Source of the DNA: Ruminococcaceae bacterium UBA3215
GTDB lineage: Bacteria; Bacillota; Clostridia; Oscillospirales; Ruminococcaceae
Direction of reading: 5' to 3'
NCBI GenBank assembly: GCA_002363155.1
Contig: DEWH01000017.1
Location: 2,251 to 66,250, forward strand
DNA: 64,000 bases
A model generated the notes under the pieces. That model had not been told where the DNA came from. It ran no database searches and worked only from the letters and a program-made list of their open reading frames with translations. The position numbers were made by a program, and so were the translations under genes. Below are positions 1-7,903 of this stretch, piece by piece (position 1 is the first letter of the stretch; each line of letters starts with the position of its first letter).

Positions 1-2
1 GT

Positions 3-536
3 CTGGAATGGAAGGACATCGACTTCGACGCGAACGTGCTCTCCGTCAAGCGCACCAGCCTTTATACCAAAGAAAAGGGAATCTACACCGATACACCCAA
101 GACCGCGTCAAGTATCCGCAGTCTGAAAGTCCCGCAGGGAGTTATGGACTGTCTTGTGAAATGGAAAAACTTGCAGGACGCACAGCGCGAAAAACTCGGT
201 ACACAGTGGATCGACACAGACCGCCTCTTCACCAAATGGAACGGAGATTATTTGTGCAGAGCCGCACCCTCGCACTTCTTCCACAAGTTCTGCGACCGGA
301 CGGGCATGCGTTATGTATCAAATCACTCCATGCGACATTTGAACGCATCTTTACTTGTGAATGCGGGCGTTGACATTAAGACAGTCCAAAGCTGCTTAGG
401 ACATTCAACTCCGACGACAACTTTGCAGATATATCTGCATACGTTCCAATCGGCACAGACAAGGGCAATGGACGCTGTCGCGGAGGTCTTACCTATCGGC
501 ACAAAATTCCCGAAAAACAACATCAGAATTGCATGA
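3..536 (+). CDS. Tyrosine recombinase/integrase, C-terminal part (cut by window edge)
   Basis: Site-specific tyrosine recombinase of an integrative element or phage. The reading frame is open from base 3, so the N-terminal arm-binding and core-binding domains lie outside the window. The visible part is the catalytic domain, with the HxxR box (NHSMRH), then LGHS and the nucleophile tyrosine in LQIYLHT. The C-terminus is complete. Its 3' flank holds a hairpin and a short duplicate of the neighbouring Rpn gene. Its C-terminus resembles the recombinase remnant at 2381-2645, so both belong to one subfamily. Function is secure; which element it mobilises cannot be told here. Confidence 0.9.
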   Translation: MEWKDIDFDANVLSVKRTSLYTKEKGIYTDTPKTASSIRSLKVPQGVMDCLVKWKNLQDAQREKLGTQWIDTDRLFTKWNGDYLCRAAPSHFFHKFCDRTGMRYVSNHSMRHLNASLLVNAGVDIKTVQSCLGHSTPTTTLQIYLHTFQSAQTRAMDAVAEVLPIGTKFPKNNIRIA

Positions 537-593
537 TTCGCGGACAAGGGACAAACAAGAGCCAAACGGCATTTTTTACTTAAATATAAAATG

Positions 594-624
594 GCTCGAA
601 CCCGCATTATAAGCGGGTTCGAGC
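594..624. terminator. Perfect 12-bp hairpin after the integrase
   Basis: GCTCGAACCCGC and its exact complement are separated by seven bases, followed by ACAAAAAA. It may end integrase transcription, although the T-run is on the minus strand side. The right arm GGGTTCGAGC also resembles a tRNA T-arm, so a link to an attachment site is possible but unproven. Confidence 0.45.
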
Positions 625-650
625 ACAAAAAATGCTGGCTCCTGTTACTG

Positions 651-691
651 GACTTGAATTAGTCACGATATTCAGCATATCGGCTGTTTTA
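651..691. repeat. 41-bp direct duplicate of part of the Rpn gene (left copy)
   Basis: This stretch matches 987-1027 with one mismatch (position 654 against 990). The right copy lies inside the Rpn-family gene; the left copy lies outside it, between that gene and the integrase. Sequence on both sides of the matching block differs. It may be an attachment-site scar or the remnant of a second Rpn paralogue. Confidence 0.75.
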
Positions 692-740
692 AGGAAATAT
701 TCACAAAACCCACCGACATTTAACGGTCAGCGGGTTTTGC
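692..740 (-). terminator. Possible terminator of the Rpn-family gene
   Basis: An imperfect inverted repeat (AAAACCCACCGAC against GGTCAGCGGGTTTT) lies just past the stop of the minus-strand gene at 778. The stem has bulges, so the call is tentative. Confidence 0.4.
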
Positions 741-777
741 ATATTAGGTATTGTTTCAAAAGCTTTTTACGGCTGAA

Positions 778-1719
778 TCAAGCCTTTAACCCTGTTTTTA
801 TCTCAAATTCGGAGACTGACATATTTGCTCGTTTGGCAGCATCGGCTAATGTCAAAATACCATCCTTAACAAGATCTACCAAGGTTTTTAAAATGCCCTC
901 TTCTCTGCCTTCTTCTCTGGCATCATTCCTGATTCCTTCAATAGCTTCGCACATATCAACACTCTCCTTGCCTTCTGCATAGTGCAGACCTGAATTAGTC
1001 ACGATATTCAGCATATCGGCTGTTTTACGCGAAACCTTGCGATATGCTGTGTCTTCCTGTATCATATCACTTAATTTGTTCTTATTCTTGGAATACTTCA
1101 CATACTTTAATGCAAGATTAAGCTCCGTATGGAACTTCGCAAAATCCTCGTCCGCTATATCCGCGGGAGCGATGAGATGTATGCGGTAGTTATCCACAAA
1201 CTTCAGAATATTCTCATCCGCCTCAAGCATACTGTGCAAGTCTCTCGGTGCAGTCCACTCGTCCGCTCCGAAATACATCGTTAAAGTAATGACCGGCAGC
1301 AGCTTATCGGTCTTGTAAAATCCCGACAGAAAATCCGCGCTGGTTTCCGGCTTATCTCCGGCAGCTTTGTGGGATTTTGCCGCAGATTTGACCTGCTTCA
1401 CATACTGTCCCGCATCATAAAACATATTTTTTACGGGCATAGCATTATGGATTTCCGACTGATCTTCGATACCGAGCAACAAATACGCTGCATGATCGTC
1501 TGTCATTGCGGTCGCCATTTTTAGAACATCACGATATCTCTGTTCGGGTACAGACTGCTCCACGCTTCCGTACGGAAGAACTATCTGAGTGGTATCGAGA
1601 GGTCTGAGTTGTTCCGGCTTTATCACCTGCTCACCATTATAGAGATAATAGTTGAACGCGTCGGCGAAGATCTCGTTATCCTGCATATACTCTTTTGTTA
1701 TTGCGTCTTTTTCAGACAT
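778..1719 (-). CDS. Rpn-family recombination-promoting nuclease / putative transposase
   Basis: About 313 residues of the PD-(D/E)XK 'YhgA-like' Rpn family, DNA endonucleases that promote RecA-independent recombination in E. coli. Visible signatures are the N-terminal NEIFADAFNYYLYNG block, VLPYGS, and a helical C-terminus with an EEGREEG stretch typical of these proteins in Clostridia. The ATG at 1719 is preferred: the upstream ATG at 1740 sits at the predicted transcription start of the promoter at 1745-1773. These genes usually occur in many copies per genome, and the 41-bp duplicate at 651-691 fits recombination here. Catalytic residues were not individually assigned. Confidence 0.8.
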   Translation of the reverse strand: MSEKDAITKEYMQDNEIFADAFNYYLYNGEQVIKPEQLRPLDTTQIVLPYGSVEQSVPEQRYRDVLKMATAMTDDHAAYLLLGIEDQSEIHNAMPVKNMFYDAGQYVKQVKSAAKSHKAAGDKPETSADFLSGFYKTDKLLPVITLTMYFGADEWTAPRDLHSMLEADENILKFVDNYRIHLIAPADIADEDFAKFHTELNLALKYVKYSKNKNKLSDMIQEDTAYRKVSRKTADMLNIVTNSGLHYAEGKESVDMCEAIEGIRNDAREEGREEGILKTLVDLVKDGILTLADAAKRANMSVSEFEIKTGLKA

Positions 1720-1744
1720 TTTGTCACTTTCTGTTCGCATTATT

Positions 1745-1773
1745 ATTATACCACCGATCTGCCTTTATGTCAA
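1745..1773 (-). promoter_or_regulatory. Sigma-A promoter of the Rpn-family gene
   Basis: On the minus strand TTGACA (1768-1773) and TATAAT (1745-1750) are both perfect and 17 bases apart. Confidence 0.8.
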
Positions 1774-2240
1774 GAGAAATATCATATACGAAAGGCATAG
1801 AACGGGGTCACAGTTTTATCTACGTTGGGGCTCCACACCTATTTCACAGCTTTCCTCTTTTGCCTTCAGTAAACTAAGAATAAGGAAAGCCTGAGATTAT
1901 GCCGAACTAACTTTGCTTATGTGGTCCTTATTGCACTTCAAGCCACAACTAACAGAGAAGATAATCGTATCAATTGTTAAGATAACTTTTTATTATGACT
2001 TGATTTTATAGTAAATATGTGATATAATTATCTCAGAAAAGACAAACTCCCCACATCAATAATGATATGAGGAGCCTAAATAATAGTTGAGGTTGCTAAT
2101 TATTCTTGTCCGTTATTTGTCCGTAATTCTTATAAAAACCTACATAAATAGCCAGAAGTTGCAAAAGACAGAAAATCGCAAATCCGCTTAAATAAAGGGT
2201 TTGCCGATTCGATGAAATCTACAAAATGAGCATAAATCAA

Positions 2241-2263
2241 TTCAATTCCCGTACGGGTCACCA
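2241..2263 (+). other. Possible attachment-site remnant resembling a tRNA 3' end
   Basis: TTCAATTCCCGT followed by ACGGGTCACCA looks like a T-loop, the 3' acceptor strand and CCA. No 5' tRNA half precedes it. It lies about 120 bp from the stop of the recombinase fragment, the usual spacing between an integrase gene and its att site. This is inferred from appearance only. Confidence 0.3.
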
Positions 2264-2274
2264 TTAACCTATCC

Positions 2275-2310
2275 CGCGAAGTAGCTTGTAGAGCCACTTC
2301 GCGTTTTTTC
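2275..2310 (+). terminator. Rho-independent terminator
   Basis: CGCGAAGT and ACTTCGCG flank a 13-base loop and are followed by TTTTTTC. Confidence 0.75.
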
Positions 2311-2380
2311 TTTTATTTTGCCGTATGGGTCTTATATGGGTCTTATTGTAACGTCGAGTATTCTGTGGTCATTTGTGGTA

Positions 2381-2645
2381 TTATGCAGACTGCTTGTTGT
2401 GGTTGCTGTCATCGACGATCTTGTCGTCGTTCTTGGGCGGCTCGTTCTTGTTGAAGCTGAGGGCATTAACAACAGCGTCACATGCCTTTGCCTGAAACTC
2501 CTTGAACATATGGCTGTAAATCGAGAGTGTTGTTCCCGAATTGCAATGCCATAAAGTTCCCGACACCGTCACCACATCAAGTCCAGCCGAAATTAAATCC
2601 GAGGCTGCGAAGTGTCTGAAACTATGAATGCCATAGAAAGGCATA
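2381..2645 (-). pseudogene. Tyrosine recombinase, C-terminal fragment
   Basis: About 85 codons of the recombinase catalytic end remain. HSFRH (HxxR box), the degenerate TLWHCNSG where LGHSxxxTT is expected, and SIYSHMF with the nucleophile tyrosine are visible. Homology stops at about 2640; upstream on the minus strand the frame is only antisense to the phosphopantetheinyl transferase. The gene has therefore lost its N-terminal two thirds and its promoter. It resembles the recombinase at the left window edge (similar VNxG-VDxxTV and AVxxALs tails). It marks the scar of an excised or decayed element. Confidence 0.8.
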
Positions 2646-3196
2646 TCATGCCGAAACGCTTTGCTAGAGCAAATGCGTATAAACAGGAAAAAGACAGACT
2701 GCTGTGTCTTGGCGGCGCAATCCTTATGGCGGATATAGTCGGGATAACAAACGAATCGGATATATGCTTTAACAGCAGCAGAAAATCTTTTGCGAACGGT
2801 TTTCTGGAATTCAATATTTCTCACAGCGGTGATGTCTGTGCTCTTGCGGTCGGAGACCTGCCGGTGGGTGTAGATATCGAAAAAGCCGACTGCAATAATC
2901 TTACTATTGCGGAAAAGGTCTTTTCGGATAAGGAATATGAATGGATGTGTCCGGATCCGGTTGTCCGCTTTCACCGTCTCTGGACATTGAAGGAAAGCCT
3001 TCTGAAAGCGGCAGGCACCGGACTTGTTGACGATATGAAAAGTGTTGATATTTTCCCCTTTACAGCCGGTGCACCTGTAACATACGGCAATACTGTCTGG
3101 TATGCTTCCGAGACCCGCTTCAAAGACTGTTTTATAAGCGTTTGTTCTTCAGGACCAGTCGGAGACCTCCTTTTGGTTCCGTTAATTAAACAGTAA
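2612..3196 (+). CDS. Sfp-type 4'-phosphopantetheinyl transferase, 5' end replaced
   Basis: Transfers 4'-phosphopantetheine from CoA to carrier-protein serines. The family motifs are intact: FNISHSGD, GVDIEK (metal-binding D and E) and WTLKESLLKAAGTGL. At 194 residues it lacks roughly the first 20-25 residues of Sfp. Its first codons (GTG at 2612, GAGG seven bases upstream) are read antisense to the recombinase remnant, so the original start was lost when an element inserted or left. The core fold may survive, but the N-terminal strand is missing, so activity is uncertain. No polyketide, peptide or fatty-acid synthase gene is near; the carrier protein is unknown. Confidence 0.8.
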   Translation: MSETMNAIERHIMPKRFARANAYKQEKDRLLCLGGAILMADIVGITNESDICFNSSRKSFANGFLEFNISHSGDVCALAVGDLPVGVDIEKADCNNLTIAEKVFSDKEYEWMCPDPVVRFHRLWTLKESLLKAAGTGLVDDMKSVDIFPFTAGAPVTYGNTVWYASETRFKDCFISVCSSGPVGDLLLVPLIKQ

Positions 3197-3206
3197 TGAG
3201 ATACAT

Positions 3207-3236
3207 CCCCCGCAATACCATAAAGCGGGGGTTTTG
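3207..3236 (+). terminator. Rho-independent terminator of the transferase gene
   Basis: CCCCCGC and GCGGGGG flank an 11-base loop, followed by TTTT. Confidence 0.8.
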
Positions 3237-3304
3237 CCTGTCGTGAGACCGGAAATTCCGCCGGACGTCAAACCCCTGCGCCGTTAATAATTCCGGACAA
3301 AATA

Positions 3305-3339
3305 ACCGCCCCGGCAGACATTGCATCTGCCGGGGCGGT
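3305..3339 (-). terminator. Terminator of the secreted Fn3 protein gene
   Basis: A 14-bp perfect GC-rich stem, ACCGCCCCGGCAGA with its complement, has a seven-base loop. On the minus strand TATTTTG follows. It serves the gene ending at 3373. Confidence 0.75.
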
Positions 3340-3372
3340 CTGAAAGAATAATAAATGAAAAGAACTGTGGCT

Positions 3373-5538
3373 TTATTTTACCTTAACGCTTACTATATCC
3401 TTGCTTGTTAACTTAGTCCATTTGCCGTCAACGTAAGCCTTGACAGCGTACTTGTAAGTCTTGCCTTCGGTAACGTTCTTTAAGCGTACCGCATTCGAAG
3501 TCGTATCTGCGATCTTAACGAGCTTGCCGTTTGTGAACTTGTAAATTCTGTACTTCTCGGCACCCTCTACCTTATTCCATTTGAGGATAACTTTTCCGTC
3601 CTTGGAGGAAGCCTTTACTGCGGGCTTGTAGTAAAGCTTGATAGAAGCCTTGTATGTGCTGTTTTCTGCGGATTCAACTCCGCCGATAGTGTACTTGAGC
3701 ACATATTCAAGGGTTGCGTTGTTTTCGGGGTTGTTGATTCGGACCTTTGTTTTCGTTGTTTCAACGACTTTTCTTAGTTCGCCGTCGTCTTTTCTGACAT
3801 AAAGGGTGTACTTTGATGCGCCATTTACCTTGTCCCAGCTTACGGAAAGGCTGTTGTCGTCATTCTGAGTAACTCTCATCTTCGGCTGTGCCGAGCCTGC
3901 GCTGTCAACAGAGGAAGCGGCCGATGATGTGACTGCTGACGTATTAGTGGAGGGACGGTCTGGGATATAGGGCTTTACGCTTTCATACGATGCGGTTATC
4001 TCGACATTGCCTGCGGGCATAATGAACGTTGTTACCGGCGAATATTCGTTATCGAAATCAACGCCCTCTGTGGTGGTAGTCCAGCCGTTGAATCTTGTGC
4101 CTGTTACGGCTGTATTTGCCTTGATCCTAACTTCTGTGCCTGCCGTGGCTGATGTTACTTCCGTATCATTTACATAAGCCTTGCCGCCGTTGTTGATTGT
4201 TATTGTATAGGTAGGCTTCACGGTATATACAAGTTCAAACTTATACGGGTCTTCTTTTGTACCCGTACCGCTCTCTACTTTGAAGCCTGTGGGTATGTAT
4301 GATGATGGTTTTCCTGTCGGCGGTGAAAAATATAAAGTAAAAATACCGTCATCGTAGTCTTCTATATCGCCATAAATATCTATATCCGAAAAGACAAAAG
4401 ACTTAAACAACCATTGTTTAAAGTTGATACTATCATAGACCGGTGAAGGAACAATTGTTGTCTGATCTGTACAATGGACTTTCGAAATTGCATCTGTATT
4501 ATCATAATTAATCCATTTTCCATTCAAGTTAAAGCTGTCTCCGACATACCATGTCAAGGTGTTGGTGGGAGCGGGAGAAGCATCTTTGTAAGTAGGGATT
4601 ATAGTCACAGCACATACAGGCATTCTGAACGTTGTAGTTGCATTGCTTGCGTCTGCAAATGTAACGCTCGGTGTTGAAGTCCAGCCGTTGAATTCCGTTC
4701 CGGCGGATGCGTCGGGTGCAACGATCGTTACATCTGTGCCTACCGCGGCTGAGGTTACTTCCGCATCGTTTACATACGCTTTACCGCCGTTTTTCATTGC
4801 AATTCTGTGGATGTCTCCGGGTTTCTCGGTATATATCAGTTCAAACATATACGGGTCATCTTCTGTACCTGTACCGCTCTTTACTTTGAAGCCGGTAGGA
4901 ACGACTGAAGAGGTTTTGTCACTTGGTATTGTCATCCAAAATTCTTCAGGAGTTTCTACTACTTCATATAGCAGTACTTTTATATCGCCAAAATACCATT
5001 GACCATAATCATCATCATACTCCGGTTCAGGAACAGTGAATTCTGTATTTGTACCATGGTAGATATAATCTTTATATTCGTCTGAATCATCGGGAACAAA
5101 CCATTTACCCATTAAATTGATTTTATCGCCGATATACCATTCGACGATTTCCTCCGTGGGTGCAGGTGTGGGGGCATCGGAGACCACATTATAAGTGAAC
5201 CACCAATACTTTTCAGGATCGTCACCAATTGACCCCCACGCACACTCTATAACTATATATTTGTATCCATGAGGAAGCGTAATTCCGCTTGTTGTTTTTT
5301 CATAATCATTTGAATTATTACTTTCATATTCAGCACAACGATAATAAAATTCTCCGCTTACCGTAACATCATAATTACTTGCATCGATTATATCGTCCGC
5401 ATTCAGTTTGGTCATATCCACTGTTTTCGTATCTGCTTCTTCTGCAGATACCGTCACGTTCATTCCCACCATGCACGAAATTATAATGCACACGGACAGG
5501 AATACACTTAAAATTTGTTTTGTCCTTTTCATTTTCAT
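3373..5538 (-). CDS. Secreted multidomain protein: InlB-B-type repeats and tandem Fn3-like tail
   Basis: 721 residues, function unknown. Residues 1-32 form a signal peptide (KMKR, hydrophobic core, VSAEE cleavage region). Two copies of a WYxGDxxNLxGKW segment alternate with two copies of a bacterial repeat domain of the InlB-B type (NNGGKAYVNDxEVTSA, FNGW, TTFxMP). A Ser/Ala/Thr linker follows at about 535-555. The last ~165 residues are two Fn3-like domains (SWDKVNGASKYTLYV, LKWNKVEGAEKYRIY). The same tail ends the SGNH hydrolase at 12527-14362, so it is probably a shared wall- or glycan-binding module. No catalytic motif and no sortase signal were seen. It has its own promoter and terminator. 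Confidence 0.75.
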   Translation of the reverse strand: MKMKRTKQILSVFLSVCIIISCMVGMNVTVSAEEADTKTVDMTKLNADDIIDASNYDVTVSGEFYYRCAEYESNNSNDYEKTTSGITLPHGYKYIVIECAWGSIGDDPEKYWWFTYNVVSDAPTPAPTEEIVEWYIGDKINLMGKWFVPDDSDEYKDYIYHGTNTEFTVPEPEYDDDYGQWYFGDIKVLLYEVVETPEEFWMTIPSDKTSSVVPTGFKVKSGTGTEDDPYMFELIYTEKPGDIHRIAMKNGGKAYVNDAEVTSAAVGTDVTIVAPDASAGTEFNGWTSTPSVTFADASNATTTFRMPVCAVTIIPTYKDASPAPTNTLTWYVGDSFNLNGKWINYDNTDAISKVHCTDQTTIVPSPVYDSINFKQWLFKSFVFSDIDIYGDIEDYDDGIFTLYFSPPTGKPSSYIPTGFKVESGTGTKEDPYKFELVYTVKPTYTITINNGGKAYVNDTEVTSATAGTEVRIKANTAVTGTRFNGWTTTTEGVDFDNEYSPVTTFIMPAGNVEITASYESVKPYIPDRPSTNTSAVTSSAASSVDSAGSAQPKMRVTQNDDNSLSVSWDKVNGASKYTLYVRKDDGELRKVVETTKTKVRINNPENNATLEYVLKYTIGGVESAENSTYKASIKLYYKPAVKASSKDGKVILKWNKVEGAEKYRIYKFTNGKLVKIADTTSNAVRLKNVTEGKTYKYAVKAYVDGKWTKLTSKDIVSVKVK

Positions 5539-5629
5539 TATCCTTCCCTCTTCATTCTTCGCTCGTTCGGCAAGATTTATGGTGAAACACCATATAAACA
5601 GACGTGTGTCTTATGCCTATATTTAGTTT

Positions 5630-5658
5630 ATTATATCATATTTTGACATTATTGTAAA
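5630..5658 (-). promoter_or_regulatory. Promoter of the secreted Fn3 protein gene
   Basis: On the minus strand TTTACA (5653-5658) and TATAAT (5630-5635) are 17 bases apart. The leader of about 85 nt contains the small hairpin ATGGTG-TTT-CACCAT near 5579-5593. Confidence 0.7.
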
Positions 5659-5713
5659 GGGTTTTGCAAAAAAAATGCCGCTGTGCTGTAAAACAGATAT
5701 CTGACGAAACAGC

Positions 5714-5742
5714 TTGAAATAATGGAACAATTGTGCTATAAT
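5714..5742 (+). promoter_or_regulatory. Promoter of the MoxR-DUF58-transglutaminase operon
   Basis: TTGAAA (5714-5719) and TATAAT (5737-5742) are 17 bases apart. AAGGAGG precedes the ATG at 5794. Confidence 0.75.
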
Positions 5743-5793
5743 ATCAAATATACAATGTATTTATGAAAGCTCCCTGTAAAGGAGGAACTGCAA

Positions 5794-6711
5794 ATGATAA
5801 ATAAACTGAAACACCGCATAAGCGAATATTTCGTCGGTCAGGAGGAGACAACCGACAATATGCTGATCTGCCTGCTTTCCGGCGGTCACATACTGCTTGA
5901 GGGAGTTCCGGGCGTGGGTAAGACCACTCTGGCTTCCACGCTTGCGAAGTCTGTGGACTGTGATTTCGGCAGGATACAGTTTACGCCCGATACGCTCCCC
6001 ACCGATGTTATGGGTACGGAGATATTCAATATGAAGACCGGTGAGTTTGAGTACCGCGAGGGTGCGATAATGCATCAGATAGTGCTTGCGGACGAAATAA
6101 ACCGTACCTCACCGAAAACGCAGGCAAGCCTTCTCGAAGCAATGGCGGAGGGACAGACGACCGTAGGCGGAGTAAAGCATAAACTTCCCGAGCCGTTTAT
6201 GGTGATAGCAACGCAGAATCCTGTCGGTTTTATAGGTACATATCCCCTGCCGGAGGCTCAGACAGACCGCTTTATGATGAAGATAGACATAGGCTATCCC
6301 GACGAAGCCGAGGAGCTGCGCATGACGAAGAATATGCTCGCCGGAAAGACCGTTGAAACCGCTGAAAGCGTCATCACCGCCGCCGATGTTATAAAGCTGA
6401 GGGAGCAGGCGTCAGCGGTTGCCATAAAGGATAATGTGATACTTTACGCAAGAAGCATCGCGGAAATGACAAGAAATGAAAAGCGTTTTGTCCTCGGTGC
6501 AAGTCCAAGAGCAGTGCTTGCTCTCGTGAAAGCATCGCAGGCGAGGGCTTTGATCGAAGGGCGGGATTTCGTAAAGCCCGATGATATAAAGGCAGTGGCT
6601 CCGTCCGTGCTCGGACATCGCCTTACTCTCACCTCTGAAGCGAGGATAGCGAAAGAAGACAAGAACGATATACTTCAAAAGCTTATCTATAAAACGAAAC
6701 TGCCGCTGTAA
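5794..6711 (+). CDS. MoxR-family AAA+ ATPase
   Basis: 305-residue AAA+ ATPase of the MoxR family, chaperone-like proteins that usually act with a von Willebrand or DUF58 partner. Walker A GVPGVGKTT lies near residues 39-48 and Walker B VLADEINRTSPKTQ near 96-109. Sensor-1 ATQNP and a C-terminal lid region with the ASPRA box (sensor 2) follow. A strong AAGGAGG sits 8 bases before the ATG. It is the first of three co-directional genes (gaps 25 bp and a 4-bp overlap), the classic MoxR-DUF58-transglutaminase set. The substrate remodelled is unknown. Confidence 0.93.
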   Translation: MINKLKHRISEYFVGQEETTDNMLICLLSGGHILLEGVPGVGKTTLASTLAKSVDCDFGRIQFTPDTLPTDVMGTEIFNMKTGEFEYREGAIMHQIVLADEINRTSPKTQASLLEAMAEGQTTVGGVKHKLPEPFMVIATQNPVGFIGTYPLPEAQTDRFMMKIDIGYPDEAEELRMTKNMLAGKTVETAESVITAADVIKLREQASAVAIKDNVILYARSIAEMTRNEKRFVLGASPRAVLALVKASQARALIEGRDFVKPDDIKAVAPSVLGHRLTLTSEARIAKEDKNDILQKLIYKTKLPL

Positions 6712-6736
6712 AAACTCTTTTGCCAAAAGGATCATT

Positions 6737-7903
6737 ATGAGAAGAAACAGAATTATCTGGCTTTGCCTGTGGGTGCTGTCCATTGTCGGGATAAGCTTTA
6801 AGGGCGGAGCGGTGACATATGGGCTTTTCGCGCTGCTGACGCTCGTACCCGCTGCCTCCGCGCTGTACCTGCTTGCGGTTTATTTGCTTTTTCATATTTA
6901 TCAGGATCTCGGGCAGAGATTCGTTTCTGTGAACGAGCCTGCCGATTACCGTTTTGCGCTTGTGAACGAATACCCGCTGCGGTTCGTGGGGATAAAGGTT
7001 CGTTTTTTCACTGAGTTTTCAACGATCACAGAACTTGACGGCGAAACCGAATACGAGCTTGCACCTCATACAAGGACGGAAAAGGAAACAAAGCTGATAT
7101 GCAAATATCGGGGCGAATACAATATAGGCATAAAAGAGATCGAGATACAGGATCATTTCCGCCTGTTCAAACTCCGGTACAAGAATAAGGAATGCATACA
7201 CGCAGTCGTAAAGCCGCAGCTTATAAAAACGGACAGGATAGGTAACATAGAGCTTTCCGATGCAGTGAAGCAGTCGGAGCGCGGCAGATCGGAGCTTGAT
7301 ATCGTAAGCCGTGAATATGTTCCCGGCGATGACCGGCGTTTCATAAACTGGAGTCAGTCCGTAAGAACAGGGACACTTATGACAAGGGCGCTTACCGGCT
7401 CGGATCATCAGGAAGCAGCCTTTATCATTGACACTTTCAGATACAGCGCCGATCCGGCGGTTTTTCTTCCCGCCGAAAACAAGATACTTGAGACCGCACT
7501 TGCAGCGGCATATCATTTTTGCCGGAACGGTATCAGAGTCGCGGAATATCATATTGCCGGGGAGCTTGTGCGGCTCACTGCCGACAGTGCGCCGAGATTT
7601 GAGGAGTTTTATGAAAGCGTCTCGGAGACGATGTTCGACAGCCGCAATGACCATAGACACCTGTATGACGCTGTCACCCGCTGTCCGGATATATTTGAAA
7701 GCGCGGTGGTGTTCATTGTCCTGTCGGTATGGGACGAGATCACAGACGCTCTTCTGAAACAGCTTGAAGCAGGCGGGCGTTATACTGTGATATGCTTTGT
7801 AGGTGACAGCGAAAGTGACCGTCCCGACCTGTCCGACCATAAGAACTGCGGGCTTGTTATGCTCTCGCCTTATGAGGAACTGACGAAAGGAGCGGGAGAA
7901 TGA
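6737..7903 (+). CDS. DUF58 domain membrane protein
   Basis: 388 residues. Two N-terminal membrane segments (about 8-27 and 30-52) are followed by a beta-rich region. The DUF58 signature is visible as REYVPGDDRRFINWSQSVRTG near residues 193-215. The last third has a vWA-like fold pattern (AAFIIDTFRYSA). DUF58 proteins pair with MoxR ATPases and transglutaminase-like proteins, exactly the neighbours here. The stop overlaps the next start by four bases (ATGA at 7900), so translation is probably coupled. Molecular role not established. Confidence 0.88.
   Translation: MRRNRIIWLCLWVLSIVGISFKGGAVTYGLFALLTLVPAASALYLLAVYLLFHIYQDLGQRFVSVNEPADYRFALVNEYPLRFVGIKVRFFTEFSTITELDGETEYELAPHTRTEKETKLICKYRGEYNIGIKEIEIQDHFRLFKLRYKNKECIHAVVKPQLIKTDRIGNIELSDAVKQSERGRSELDIVSREYVPGDDRRFINWSQSVRTGTLMTRALTGSDHQEAAFIIDTFRYSADPAVFLPAENKILETALAAAYHFCRNGIRVAEYHIAGELVRLTADSAPRFEEFYESVSETMFDSRNDHRHLYDAVTRCPDIFESAVVFIVLSVWDEITDALLKQLEAGGRYTVICFVGDSESDRPDLSDHKNCGLVMLSPYEELTKGAGE

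Larger units (their letters stand above)
1774..2380. other. Gene-free stretch next to the recombinase remnant
   Basis: No convincing gene. It contains an AT-rich part, a stem (ctcc..ggag near 2048-2075), two direct TTGTCCGT copies near 2107-2126 that could be recombinase arm sites, a possible tRNA 3'-end fragment at 2241-2263, and a terminator at 2275-2310. The make-up is that of the attachment-site end of an integrated element. Confidence 0.5.

Noticed and set aside
632..982. 116-residue plus-strand frame
   Set aside because: Antisense to the 3' part of the Rpn gene and its downstream repeat; no ribosome site.
1..3200. Complete prophage or ICE at the left end
   Set aside because: Only recombinase ends and att-like sequence are present; no structural, conjugation or replication genes.
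5560..5622. Riboswitch (purine, preQ1, c-di-GMP) in the leader of the secreted Fn3 protein
   Set aside because: Only one small hairpin was found; none of the conserved core sequences of these classes is present.
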